Below are positions 27,530 through 35,293 of a stretch of DNA of 35,293 nucleotides, in pieces (within the stretch, counting starts at the first letter, position 1; each line of letters opens with the position of its first letter). Below the pieces are notes generated by a model that saw only the letters and a program-made list of their open reading frames with translations, ran no database searches and had not been told where the DNA came from. The translations under genes and the position numbers were made by a program. Source of the stretch: an uncultured beta proteobacterium (GTDB lineage: Bacteria > Pseudomonadota > Gammaproteobacteria > Burkholderiales > Rhodocyclaceae); the NCBI GenBank assembly GCA_903933395.1, contig CAIZKA010000320.1, positions 1-35,293 of the forward strand, in the 5' to 3' direction.

Positions 27530-28438
27530 CTACTTGGGCGCCGCTTGCGGGACGCCGGTTACGGGTGCGACGGTAGTGTTGACGCGGGTGCCGAAGGCAA
27601 ACACATCCTTGGAGCAGACATCGATGCAGCGGCCGCAGTTGGTGCAGTTGGCTTCGAGAATCACCGGCGGCGTGCCGGCCACGGCTTTCAGCGCCGGCCG
27701 GATCACCTGCGGTTCCGGACAGACGGCAAAGCAGTCCATGCAGTCGTTGCAGGCATCGCGGGCCGGCAGCTTGACGCGGACCCGCGCAAATATTCCGATC
27801 AGGCTGTAGAAGGCGCCGACCGGGCAGAGATGGCCGCACCAGCCGTGGCGCATGACGAACAGGTCGAAGAGGAACACGGCAAGCAATACCGCCCAGGCCA
27901 GGCCGAGGCCGAAGATCAGGCCGCGATGCATCATCGACACCGGATTGAGCATCTCCCAGGCGATGCTGCCGGTCACGGCAGCCGTCACCAGCGTCATGCC
28001 CAGCATCCAGTAGCGCGTCGGCCGGCTGATGTGCGCGCTGCCCTTGAGGCCCAGCCGCACGCGCAACCAGTAGGCGAAATCGGTCAGCAGATTGACCGGA
28101 CAGACCCAGGAGCAATAGCTGCGCCCGCCGACCAGCAGGTAGAACAGAACGACAATGGCAGCACCGGTCAGGGCCAGCTTCTCCGGGACCTGCCGCGCCG
28201 CAAGCGACTGCAGGATGACATAGGGATCGGCCAGCGGCAGGAAGTTCAGGGTGTAGCTGAAGTTGAGGTTGCCCTTGACGATCCAGATGCCGAACCAGGG
28301 GCCGGCGAGAAACAGCATCAGGATGCCGAACTGGCTGCTGCGGCGCAGGATCAGCCATTTGTGCGCGGCCAGCCAGCCCTTCGCGGCAACAGCTTCGGCA
28401 CCGGGACGGACAGGCGCAGTGTTCACGACGGCGCTCAC
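27530..28438 (-). CDS. napH: NapH quinol dehydrogenase membrane component
   Basis: TMs plus CSWVCPVNLLTDFAYWLR, CGHLCPVGAFYSLIG, CNDCMDCFAVCPEPQVI, CTNCGRCIDVC. Confidence 0.95.
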   Translation of the reverse strand: MSAVVNTAPVRPGAEAVAAKGWLAAHKWLILRRSSQFGILMLFLAGPWFGIWIVKGNLNFSYTLNFLPLADPYVILQSLAARQVPEKLALTGAAIVVLFYLLVGGRSYCSWVCPVNLLTDFAYWLRVRLGLKGSAHISRPTRYWMLGMTLVTAAVTGSIAWEMLNPVSMMHRGLIFGLGLAWAVLLAVFLFDLFVMRHGWCGHLCPVGAFYSLIGIFARVRVKLPARDACNDCMDCFAVCPEPQVIRPALKAVAGTPPVILEANCTNCGRCIDVCSKDVFAFGTRVNTTVAPVTGVPQAAPK

Positions 28439-29295
28439 AGCTTATTCCCCTGGAAGGCCTTGGGCAATGCGACGGGCGCGGGAGGAGTCGGCGCCGGCGG
28501 GACGGCGCCGGGATTCCCCGAGAGGCCCTTGCCGCTTTCATATTTCATGCCCTCGGGCATGTTGTAGCGGTGCTCGACGTCCGGCGCCACCAGGCTGCCG
28601 CCGGCCTTTTCCTTTTCCACCCAGCCCAGCCGGTAATGCGAACTCAACTGACCCTTGGCCATGTAAAGCGGGAACACCTTGATCGAGGCAACCTCGGTAG
28701 GACAGGCCTTTTCGCATTTGCCGCATCCGGTGCAGTGATCGGAATGCACTACCGGAATGAACTGGGTATGCCTTCCGGTGCGTACGTTGATCTGCCGGTC
28801 GAGCGTGATCGCCTTGTCGATCACCGGACAGACGCGGTAACAGATGTCGCAGCGCAGCCCCAGAAAATTCAGACAGGTCTCGTGGTCGACCAGCACCGCG
28901 AGCCCCATTTTCGACTTGTTGATGTCTTTCAGGGAATGGTCCAGTGCGCCGGTCGGACAGGCCTTCACGCAGGGAAGGTCCTCGCACATCTCGCAGGGGA
29001 ACTGGCGCGCGACAAAGTAGGGCGTACCGGTGGACAAAGGCTCTTCGGGCTTGGCCAGATGCAGGATGTCGAACGGACAATCGCGCACGCACAGCCCGCA
29101 ACGTATGCAGGCCGCGGAGAACTCGGTTTCCGGCAAAGCCCCCGGCGGCCGTATCGCGGCCGGCGGCAGCGCCCTGGCGTGGCGCGCATAAAGTCCCACG
29201 CCCAGCCCCAGCAAGCCGACGCCGCAGGCCATGCGCGCGGTATCGGCGAGGAACTGCCGACGGGCCGCTGCACTGGGCTTGTTCTCGTTGTCCAT
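28435..29295 (-). CDS. napG: NapG ferredoxin-type protein
   Basis: Twin-Arg-containing N-terminus, CIRCGLCVRDCPFDIL, CEMCEDLPCVKACPTGAL, CDICYRVCPV, CTGCGKCEKACP. Confidence 0.95.
   Translation of the reverse strand: MDNENKPSAAARRQFLADTARMACGVGLLGLGVGLYARHARALPPAAIRPPGALPETEFSAACIRCGLCVRDCPFDILHLAKPEEPLSTGTPYFVARQFPCEMCEDLPCVKACPTGALDHSLKDINKSKMGLAVLVDHETCLNFLGLRCDICYRVCPVIDKAITLDRQINVRTGRHTQFIPVVHSDHCTGCGKCEKACPTEVASIKVFPLYMAKGQLSSHYRLGWVEKEKAGGSLVAPDVEHRYNMPEGMKYESGKGLSGNPGAVPPAPTPPAPVALPKAFQGNKL
28486..28507 (+). repeat. copy E of dispersed 22-bp motif
   Basis: AGTCGGCGCCGGCGGGACGGCG, within the 3' end of napG. Confidence 0.5.
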
Positions 29296-29354
29296 GATCC
29301 CTGGCCGGGGAGCGCATTTCCCTCACCACTCCCCATGCTCTCCAGTGCGCCCGC

Positions 29355-31904
29355 TCAGGCCTTGACCACCTTGGCGGCGCACTTCTTGAAGTCCGTTTCT
29401 TTCGAAATCGGGCAAGTGGCATCCAGGGTGAGCTTGTTGACCAGACGATGCTCGTCGAAGAAGGGCACGAATATCAAACCCTCCGGCATCTTGTTGCGAC
29501 CCTTGGTATCGACCCGCAACTCGATCTCGCCACGCCGCGTGGACACCTTGACCACATCGTTGCGCTTGATGCCGCGCTTCTCGGCATCTTTCGGGTGCAT
29601 CCACACCACCGCATCCGGGAAGGACTTGTACAGCTCCGGCACGCGGCGCGTCATCGAACCGGAGTGCCAGTGCTCCAGCACGCGGCCGGTGCACAACCAC
29701 AGGTCGAAATCCTTGTCCGGCATCTCGGCGGCAGGCTGGTAGGGAAGCGCAAAAATTTTGGCCTTGCCGTCGGGATAGCCATAGAACTTCACGCCCTCGC
29801 CTTTCTTCACATACGAGTCGTAGCCTTCGCGGAAACGCCACAGGGTTTCCTTGCCATCGACCACCGGCCAGCGCATGCCGCGTACCTTGTGATAGGTATC
29901 GAAGGGCGCCAGATCGTGGGCGTGGCCGCGGCCGAATCCGGCATATTCCTCGAACAGTCCCTTCTGCACGTAGAAGCCGAACGCCTCGGACTCGTCATTG
30001 GTATAGCCGGCCCAAGCGTGGGCGTTCACCTTCGCGGCTTCTTCCTTCGGAAACTTGTTGACCTGACCGTTGGCGTACAGCACGTCGTACAGGGTCTTGC
30101 CCGCGAGTTCCGGCGCCTTGGCCAGGAGATCGGCCGGCCAGACTTCCTCGACCTTGAAGCGCTTGGAGAATTCCATGTACTGCCAGAGGTCGGAGCGGGA
30201 TTCGCCCGGCGCCTTGACCTGCTGGCGCCACATCTGGCCGCGTCGCTCGGCGTTGCCGAACATGCCTTCCTTTTCCATCCACATCGCGCAGGGCAGGATC
30301 AGGTCGGCCGACATCGCGGAGACAGTCGGATAGACATCGGACACCACCACGAAAGCTTTCGGATTTCGCCAGCCGGGATAGATCTCGCCGTTGATGTTCG
30401 GCCCGGCCTGCATGTTGTTGGTGGTGGAGGTCCAGTAAAAGCCGATCTTGCCGTCCTTCAACATGCGGCTTTGCGCGACTGCGTGATAACCCATCTGCGC
30501 GGAAAGCGCCCCCTCGGGCAGCTTCCAGAGTTTCTCTGTCATCTCCCGATGCTTCGGGTTGAAGATCACCATGTCGGCGGGCAGGCGATGGGCAAAGGTA
30601 CCGACTTCGCGCGCCGTGCCACAGGCGGAGGGCTGGCCGGTCAGCGAGAAGGGGCTGTTGCCCGGCTCGGAGATCTTTCCCGTCAGCAGGTGCACGTTGT
30701 AGATCATGTTATTGACCCAGGTGCCGCGTGTGTGCTGGTTGAAACCCATGGTCCAGTAGGACGTCACTTTCACCTTCGGGTCGGCGTAGGCTTTGGCCAG
30801 GGCTTCAAGCCTGTCCTTGGGTACGCCGGAAATCTCGTGAGCCTTGTCCAGCGTGTATTCGGAAACAAACTTGGCAAAGTCCTCGAAGCTGATCGGCGTG
30901 TGTTTGTTCGGGTCGCCCTTGGGCTTGCCGTCGGCACCCGGATAGCCGTTGTTGTTGGCTACTTGCTCCAGCGGATGGTTGGGTCGCAGGCCGTAACCGA
31001 TGTCGGTAACGCCCTGGAAGAAGCCGACGTTCTTCTTGACGAACTCCTGATTGACGGCCTTGTTCTGGATGATGTAGTTGCAGATGTAATTGAGGATCGC
31101 GAGATCCGACTGCGGCTTGAAGATCAGCTCGTTGTCGGCCAGTTCGCAGGAGCGATGCGTGAAGGTCGACAGCACATGGATCTTGACGTGGTTGGCGGTA
31201 AGGCGACGATTGGTGATGCGCGACCAGAGGATCGGGTGCATCTCGGCCATGTTCGAGCCCCACAGCGCGAATACGTCGGCGTGCTCGGCGTCGTCATAGC
31301 AGCCCATCGGCTCGTCGATGCCGAAGGTGCGCATGAAACCAGCTACGGCGGAAGCCATGCAGTGGCGCGCGTTGGGATCGATACTGTTGGAACGGAAACC
31401 GGCCTTCATCAGCTTGACGGCGGCATAGCCTTCCCACACGGTCCATTGGCCGGAACCGAACATGGCAACACCGTTTGCGCCTTGGGTAGGCTCTTTCAGT
31501 GTCGCCTTGACCTTCTCGGCCATGATGTCGAAGGCGGCATCCCAGGAGATCTGGGCGAATTCGCCGTTCTTGTCGAACTTGCCGTCCTTCATGCGCAACA
31601 GCGGCTTGGTCAGCCGGTCCTTGCCGTACTGAATCTTCGACAGGAAGTAACCCTTGACGCAGTTGAGGCCCTTGTTCACCGGCGCATCGGGGTCACCCTG
31701 AGTGGCCACCACGCGACCGTCCTTGACGCCGACCAACACGCCGCAACCGGTGCCGCAGTAGCGGCAGACGCCCTTGTCCCAGCGCACGCCATCCTGGCTT
31801 TGCGGCGGTACCGCCAGCGCCACGCCGGGAATGCTCATGCCAGCCGTGGCAGCGGCGGCGGCGATGGCATTGGTCTTGATGAATTCACGTCGCGTCAATT
31901 TCAT
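29355..31904 (-). CDS. napA: NapA periplasmic nitrate reductase catalytic subunit
   Basis: Tat signal [79 protein letters not shown]. Confidence 0.97.
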   Translation of the reverse strand: MKLTRREFIKTNAIAAAAATAGMSIPGVALAVPPQSQDGVRWDKGVCRYCGTGCGVLVGVKDGRVVATQGDPDAPVNKGLNCVKGYFLSKIQYGKDRLTKPLLRMKDGKFDKNGEFAQISWDAAFDIMAEKVKATLKEPTQGANGVAMFGSGQWTVWEGYAAVKLMKAGFRSNSIDPNARHCMASAVAGFMRTFGIDEPMGCYDDAEHADVFALWGSNMAEMHPILWSRITNRRLTANHVKIHVLSTFTHRSCELADNELIFKPQSDLAILNYICNYIIQNKAVNQEFVKKNVGFFQGVTDIGYGLRPNHPLEQVANNNGYPGADGKPKGDPNKHTPISFEDFAKFVSEYTLDKAHEISGVPKDRLEALAKAYADPKVKVTSYWTMGFNQHTRGTWVNNMIYNVHLLTGKISEPGNSPFSLTGQPSACGTAREVGTFAHRLPADMVIFNPKHREMTEKLWKLPEGALSAQMGYHAVAQSRMLKDGKIGFYWTSTTNNMQAGPNINGEIYPGWRNPKAFVVVSDVYPTVSAMSADLILPCAMWMEKEGMFGNAERRGQMWRQQVKAPGESRSDLWQYMEFSKRFKVEEVWPADLLAKAPELAGKTLYDVLYANGQVNKFPKEEAAKVNAHAWAGYTNDESEAFGFYVQKGLFEEYAGFGRGHAHDLAPFDTYHKVRGMRWPVVDGKETLWRFREGYDSYVKKGEGVKFYGYPDGKAKIFALPYQPAAEMPDKDFDLWLCTGRVLEHWHSGSMTRRVPELYKSFPDAVVWMHPKDAEKRGIKRNDVVKVSTRRGEIELRVDTKGRNKMPEGLIFVPFFDEHRLVNKLTLDATCPISKETDFKKCAAKVVKA

Positions 31905-31905
31905 T

Positions 31906-32154
31906 TCAGATCTCCTTGTAAGGCTCGGATTCGGATTGGTGATAGACCATGGCCGCCGACATCACGCCGTCTAGCTGGCCGATAGACTGGTAAGTGGCAG
32001 CATTGCTGCCCTCGTCCTCGGTTTCGATGGTGACGATCATCTTGCCTTCGGGCGAGATGGCGTGCACCTCGACCCCCGCCAAGGTGGCAAGCCCGGCCTG
32101 GACGATGGCCACGTCGCCGGGGAGGGCGTGGATGATGGCGCTGGATATGTTCAT
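31906..32154 (-). CDS. napD: NapD chaperone
   Basis: [44 protein letters not shown]; directly upstream of napA. Confidence 0.92.
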   Translation of the reverse strand: MNISSAIIHALPGDVAIVQAGLATLAGVEVHAISPEGKMIVTIETEDEGSNAATYQSIGQLDGVMSAAMVYHQSESEPYKEI

Positions 32155-32225
32155 TGCGTGACTCCGGGCATTTGCTACGGATCGGGCACTGGGTAGCGCC
32201 GCTGCACTGGCTGCCGCACAACAAT

Positions 32226-32245
32226 AACCTTAAAACTTTAAGGTT
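32226..32245. promoter_or_regulatory. 20-bp palindrome AACCTTAAA-AC-TTTAAGGTT upstream of napD
   Basis: Perfect 9-bp arms; lies just downstream of the start site predicted from the FNR box. Confidence 0.65.
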
Positions 32246-32247
32246 TT

Positions 32248-32259
32248 GTGCACGTGCAC
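32248..32259. promoter_or_regulatory. perfect 12-bp palindrome GTGCACGTGCAC upstream of napD
   Basis: Sequence symmetry. Confidence 0.45.
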
Positions 32260-32287
32260 CATCCTAGACCTGCCGAATGTGGCTGCC

Positions 32288-32301
32288 TTGATTCCGATCA
32301 A
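32288..32301. promoter_or_regulatory. FNR/Anr box TTGAT-TCCG-ATCAA
   Basis: Exact match to TTGATNNNNATCAA; a minus-strand -10-like TAGGAT (32261-32266) is suitably spaced. Confidence 0.85.
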
Positions 32302-32315
32302 TCGGAAACACGTTC

Positions 32316-32352
32316 AAAAAAAAATCGCCATAGAGTTTCCCCTATGGCGATT
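32316..32352 (-). terminator. rho-independent terminator downstream of ccmI
   Basis: Minus strand: AATCGCCATAG-loop-CTATGGCGATT (11-bp stem) followed by a long T run. Confidence 0.9.
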
Positions 32353-32394
32353 CGATGAACTGATCCGGCAGGCGGCCTGCCGGCGGACAACCCG

Positions 32395-33699
32395 TCAGGG
32401 ATCGACCTGGTCGATCACGATCTTCACACCTTTGGCCCCCGGCTTGACCGCGGCGCTCTTGCCGGTCAGGTCTCCCTTGCCCGGATTGGCGCTGCCGGAC
32501 TTCGAGATGCGCACTTCGATACGCACCTGCTGCGCCGACGAGAGCTTGTTCGACGGCATCACCGCATGACTGTCGTCGAGCAGGAAATCCAGCGGCAGAT
32601 CGGCCGCCCGGACTCGCAGAGCCGCAAGCGGCATGCGCGGACCATCGACGGCGCGGGCGAAGATGAAAACGATGTCGTCAGGCTTGGCCTTGTCCTTGAG
32701 CGCAGCGGAGAGTTCGACCCGGCCGCTGACGGATTCAGCCCCCGCTTTCGCCGCGTCAGGCTTTTGCTGCGCACCCTTGTCCGCCGCGGCCTTGCCGACA
32801 CCCTTGTGCACGTCATCCTGGGGCACGGCCGTGCCGGGGGCGACATCGCCGCGGGCGATTGCCGGCCGGCCGCCGCCGCCGCTGCGTTCGCGCGCCTGGG
32901 CAATGCTCGCCTCAACCATGCGCGCATCTTCGCCGCCCGGTTCGAGGTTCGGCAGCAGGCGCTGCCACAGCGCCACGGCTTCGGCATAGCGTCCGCCCTC
33001 GAAAGCTTCGGCGCCGCCGAGGAACAGGGCCAGCATGTTTCCGGGCTCGAGGCGCAGTGCCTGTTGAATCAGCTGACGCGAGCGCGGGGTGAATCCATTG
33101 TCCTTCTGCACCAGCATTTCCGCGAGTTCGGCGAGCAATTCCGGATTCTTCTCCAAATCCGGCCCGATGCGGCCAAACGCGCGCTCGGCATCATCCCAGC
33201 GGCCCAGGGATTTGTAGGAACGGGCCAGCATGGCCCAGCCCTCGGGATTGGCCGGATTCTGTTCCAGCTTTTGCGCCAGCGTCGCGGCGAGTTGCTCCAT
33301 GTCGGCGCCGGCCCGCTGCGCCTGCACCGCAGCGGGGAGCAACGCCGCCGGACTGCCAAGCAGCGCATACATCGCCACGGCCAGCAAGGGCACCAGGAAA
33401 GCCAGCACGATGCCGCTGCTGCGGCTGAAGCTATCAGTCGCATGTACCTCGGTGGCTGCCGTGTCGTCAAGCAGTTGCCGCTGCAATTCTTCCCGCGCTT
33501 CAGCCAGGTCGGCTGCGGAAAGCGTGCCATTGACGTGGTCGCGCTCAAGCTCCGCGAGGCGGTCGCGATGAATTGCGGCATTCAGCACGGGCAGGAAGTC
33601 GGCGCTGACGGTACGGCGCCCGGAACGCCACCAGGGACGCAGCAGCAACAGCAAAGCGACGACGACCAGCGTCGCCGCTGCAAGATAAAAATAGGTCAT
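32395..33699 (-). CDS. ccmI: c-type cytochrome biogenesis protein CcmI/CycH
   Basis: N-terminal membrane segment, AVLNAAIHRDRLAELERD motif, TPR region (NPANPEGWAMLARSYKSLGRWDDAERAF). Confidence 0.9.
   Translation of the reverse strand: MTYFYLAAATLVVVALLLLLRPWWRSGRRTVSADFLPVLNAAIHRDRLAELERDHVNGTLSAADLAEAREELQRQLLDDTAATEVHATDSFSRSSGIVLAFLVPLLAVAMYALLGSPAALLPAAVQAQRAGADMEQLAATLAQKLEQNPANPEGWAMLARSYKSLGRWDDAERAFGRIGPDLEKNPELLAELAEMLVQKDNGFTPRSRQLIQQALRLEPGNMLALFLGGAEAFEGGRYAEAVALWQRLLPNLEPGGEDARMVEASIAQARERSGGGGRPAIARGDVAPGTAVPQDDVHKGVGKAAADKGAQQKPDAAKAGAESVSGRVELSAALKDKAKPDDIVFIFARAVDGPRMPLAALRVRAADLPLDFLLDDSHAVMPSNKLSSAQQVRIEVRISKSGSANPGKGDLTGKSAAVKPGAKGVKIVIDQVDP
33597..33618 (+). repeat. copy F of dispersed 22-bp motif
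   Basis: AGTCGGCGCTGACGGTACGGCG, within ccmI. Confidence 0.5.
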
Positions 33700-34178
33700 G
33701 ACTTGGGTTGTTCCAGCAAGGCCGCGGCGCGGCGGTGTTCTTCTTCGGAAAGCGCCGGTGCGGCGTTATCCCTGGCGCGGCGGCGCAGGAAGGCAATCAA
33801 TGCCGCGATGCCGCCGGCCATCAGGAGGAAAGGGCCGCCCCAGAGCAGCCAGGTGGTCGGCTTCACCGGCGGCCGGTAACGCACGAAATCACCATAGCGG
33901 GCCACCATGAAGTCGAGAATTTCCTTGTCGGTCTTGCCCTGGCCGATCAGCGTGCGGATCTCGCGCCGCAGATCCTGCGCCAGCTCGGCATGCGAACCGG
34001 ACAGCGACTCGTTCTGGCAAACCAGGCAGCGCAACTCCTCGCTGATGGCCACCATGCGCTTTTCCACTTCAAGGTCGGCCGCCATCGGCGCCGCTTCCTT
34101 CGCCATTGCGGTGCCGCTGAAAAGCAGCACGCAGCAGACCAGCATATGGCTCAACTTCATGAGGATGCCGGCCTTCAC
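33696..34178 (-). CDS. ccmH: cytochrome c biogenesis protein CcmH/CycL (GTG start at 34178 overlapping the ccmF stop; alternative ATG at 34160)
   Basis: LRCLVCQNESLSGSHAELAQDLRREIRTLIGQGKTDKEILDFMVARYGDFVRYRPP. Confidence 0.95.
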   Translation of the reverse strand: MKAGILMKLSHMLVCCVLLFSGTAMAKEAAPMAADLEVEKRMVAISEELRCLVCQNESLSGSHAELAQDLRREIRTLIGQGKTDKEILDFMVARYGDFVRYRPPVKPTTWLLWGGPFLLMAGGIAALIAFLRRRARDNAAPALSEEEHRRAAALLEQPKS

Positions 34179-35293
34179 GCCGCAACCCCGGCCGGTATCT
34201 GCGCTCCGGCCCTTGCGCGCAGACGGTAACGGCGATCGAGCATGGCCATGAAACCGCCCAGGCCCATCAGCAGGGCACCGCCCCAGATCCAGTCGACGAA
34301 GGGCTTGTAGTAAACCCGGACGCTCCATGCACCCGTTTTGTCCAGCGGTTCGCCAAGCGAAACATAGACATCACGCGTGAACCCGGCATCGATGGCCGCC
34401 TCGGTCATCGGCATCTGCGACGAGAAATACTGGCGCTTCTCCGGATACATGGATTTCAACAGGCGGCCATCCTTCGACAGTTCCACGGTGCCGACCGAAG
34501 CACGGTAATTGGGGCCGGGAGCACTTTTCACGCCGAGGAAGCGGAAGCTGTAGCCGCCCACCTGCACCGTATCGCCCGGCTCCATGCGCACATCCTTCTC
34601 TTCCTGGTAGCCGCCGACCATGGCGACGCCGATGACAAACACCGCGATGCCGAAATGCGCAAGCTGCATGCCCCAGAACGACGCCGGGGGTTTGCCGGCC
34701 TTCATCCGTTCGATGACCTGGAACACGCCACTGGCGGTGATCCAGACCGCCAGCAGGCAGCTCATGGCGGTCAGTGGCGTCCATGCTCCCATCAACAGGG
34801 GCAGCGCGATGCCGGCGATCACCGCAAGCACCATGCTGACCCGCAGGCGGCGCGCAATCGCCTTGAGGTCGGCATGCTTCCAGTGCGCCAGGGGTCCGAC
34901 CGCCATCAGCAGCAGCAGGGGCACCATCACCGGCACGAACACGGTATTGAAATAGGGCGGTCCGACCGACAGCTTGCCCATGCCGAGCGCATCAATCAGC
35001 AGGGGATACAGCGTCCCCAGCAGGACGCTGCCGGCAGCCACCACCAGCAGCACGTTGTTCATCAGCAGCATGGTTTCGCGCGACACCAGCCCGAAGTTGC
35101 CACCGGCACTGACTTTGGGCGCGCGCCAGGCAAACAGTGTCAGCGAGCTGCCCACCACCAGAACCAACAGCCCCAGAATGAAAATGCCGCGACTCGGATC
35201 GGAAGCGAAGGCATGCACCGAGGTCAATACGCCGGAGCGGACCAGGAAGGTGCCCAGCAGCGAAAGCGAAAACGCCGCGATGGCCAGCAGCAC
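34175..35293 (-). CDS. ccmF: cytochrome c-type biogenesis protein CcmF, partial (N-terminus beyond right edge)
   Basis: FSLSLLGTFLVRSGVLTSVHAFASDPSRGIFIL; GPPYFNTVFVPVMVPLLLLMAVGP. Confidence 0.95.
   Translation of the reverse strand: MLLAIAAFSLSLLGTFLVRSGVLTSVHAFASDPSRGIFILGLLVLVVGSSLTLFAWRAPKVSAGGNFGLVSRETMLLMNNVLLVVAAGSVLLGTLYPLLIDALGMGKLSVGPPYFNTVFVPVMVPLLLLMAVGPLAHWKHADLKAIARRLRVSMVLAVIAGIALPLLMGAWTPLTAMSCLLAVWITASGVFQVIERMKAGKPPASFWGMQLAHFGIAVFVIGVAMVGGYQEEKDVRMEPGDTVQVGGYSFRFLGVKSAPGPNYRASVGTVELSKDGRLLKSMYPEKRQYFSSQMPMTEAAIDAGFTRDVYVSLGEPLDKTGAWSVRVYYKPFVDWIWGGALLMGLGGFMAMLDRRYRLRARAGAQIPAGVAA

Noticed and set aside
30991-31015. GTAACCGATGTCGGTAAC near the napA coding region, resembling the arr dyads
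   Set aside because: Half-sites are in direct, not inverted, arrangement and lie within coding sequence.
29448-31985. 845-aa plus-strand ORF antisense to napA
   Set aside because: Shadow ORF in GC-rich DNA; opposite frame encodes an unambiguous NapA and the plus frame has no recognisable motifs.
1-35293. CRISPR arrays, transposases/IS ends, tRNA or rRNA genes
   Set aside because: None recognised on reading either strand; no regularly spaced repeats or transposase-like ORFs.

Overview
GC-rich proteobacterial (probably betaproteobacterial) chromosome segment built around arsenic and anaerobic respiration. From left to right: (1) a minus-strand arsenate-reductase-like molybdoenzyme operon (catalytic A subunit, 4Fe-4S B subunit, TorD-like chaperone running off the left edge), divergent from a PhnD-like binding protein / histidine kinase / NtrC-type regulator trio (ArrX/ArxX/AioX-XSR-like), with three GTTACC-N4-GGTAAC dyads in and next to the intergenic region; (2) a UbiE-like methyltransferase and pepN; (3) a tightly packed 13-gene minus-strand operon (arsR to DUF4395, about 9.7 kb) that combines known arsenic genes (arsR, ArsP-like permease, redox-disulfide thioredoxin, arsC, acr3, GDCCVxC protein) with CDF, TDT/SLAC1 and HlyD-ABC transporter genes; (4) an NTF2-like gene; (5) a cyanate/nitrate-type ABC transporter plus cyanase operon behind a near-consensus sigma-54 promoter; (6) a CopD-like gene, napF, and a convergent napDAGHB operon lacking napC, with a perfect FNR box and two strong palindromes upstream of napD; (7) a ccmF-ccmH-ccmI segment lacking ccmG. 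A 22-bp motif, AGTCGGCGC-N7-ACGGCG, occurs seven times across the window with fixed spacing. No tRNA, rRNA, CRISPR or transposase was recognised.
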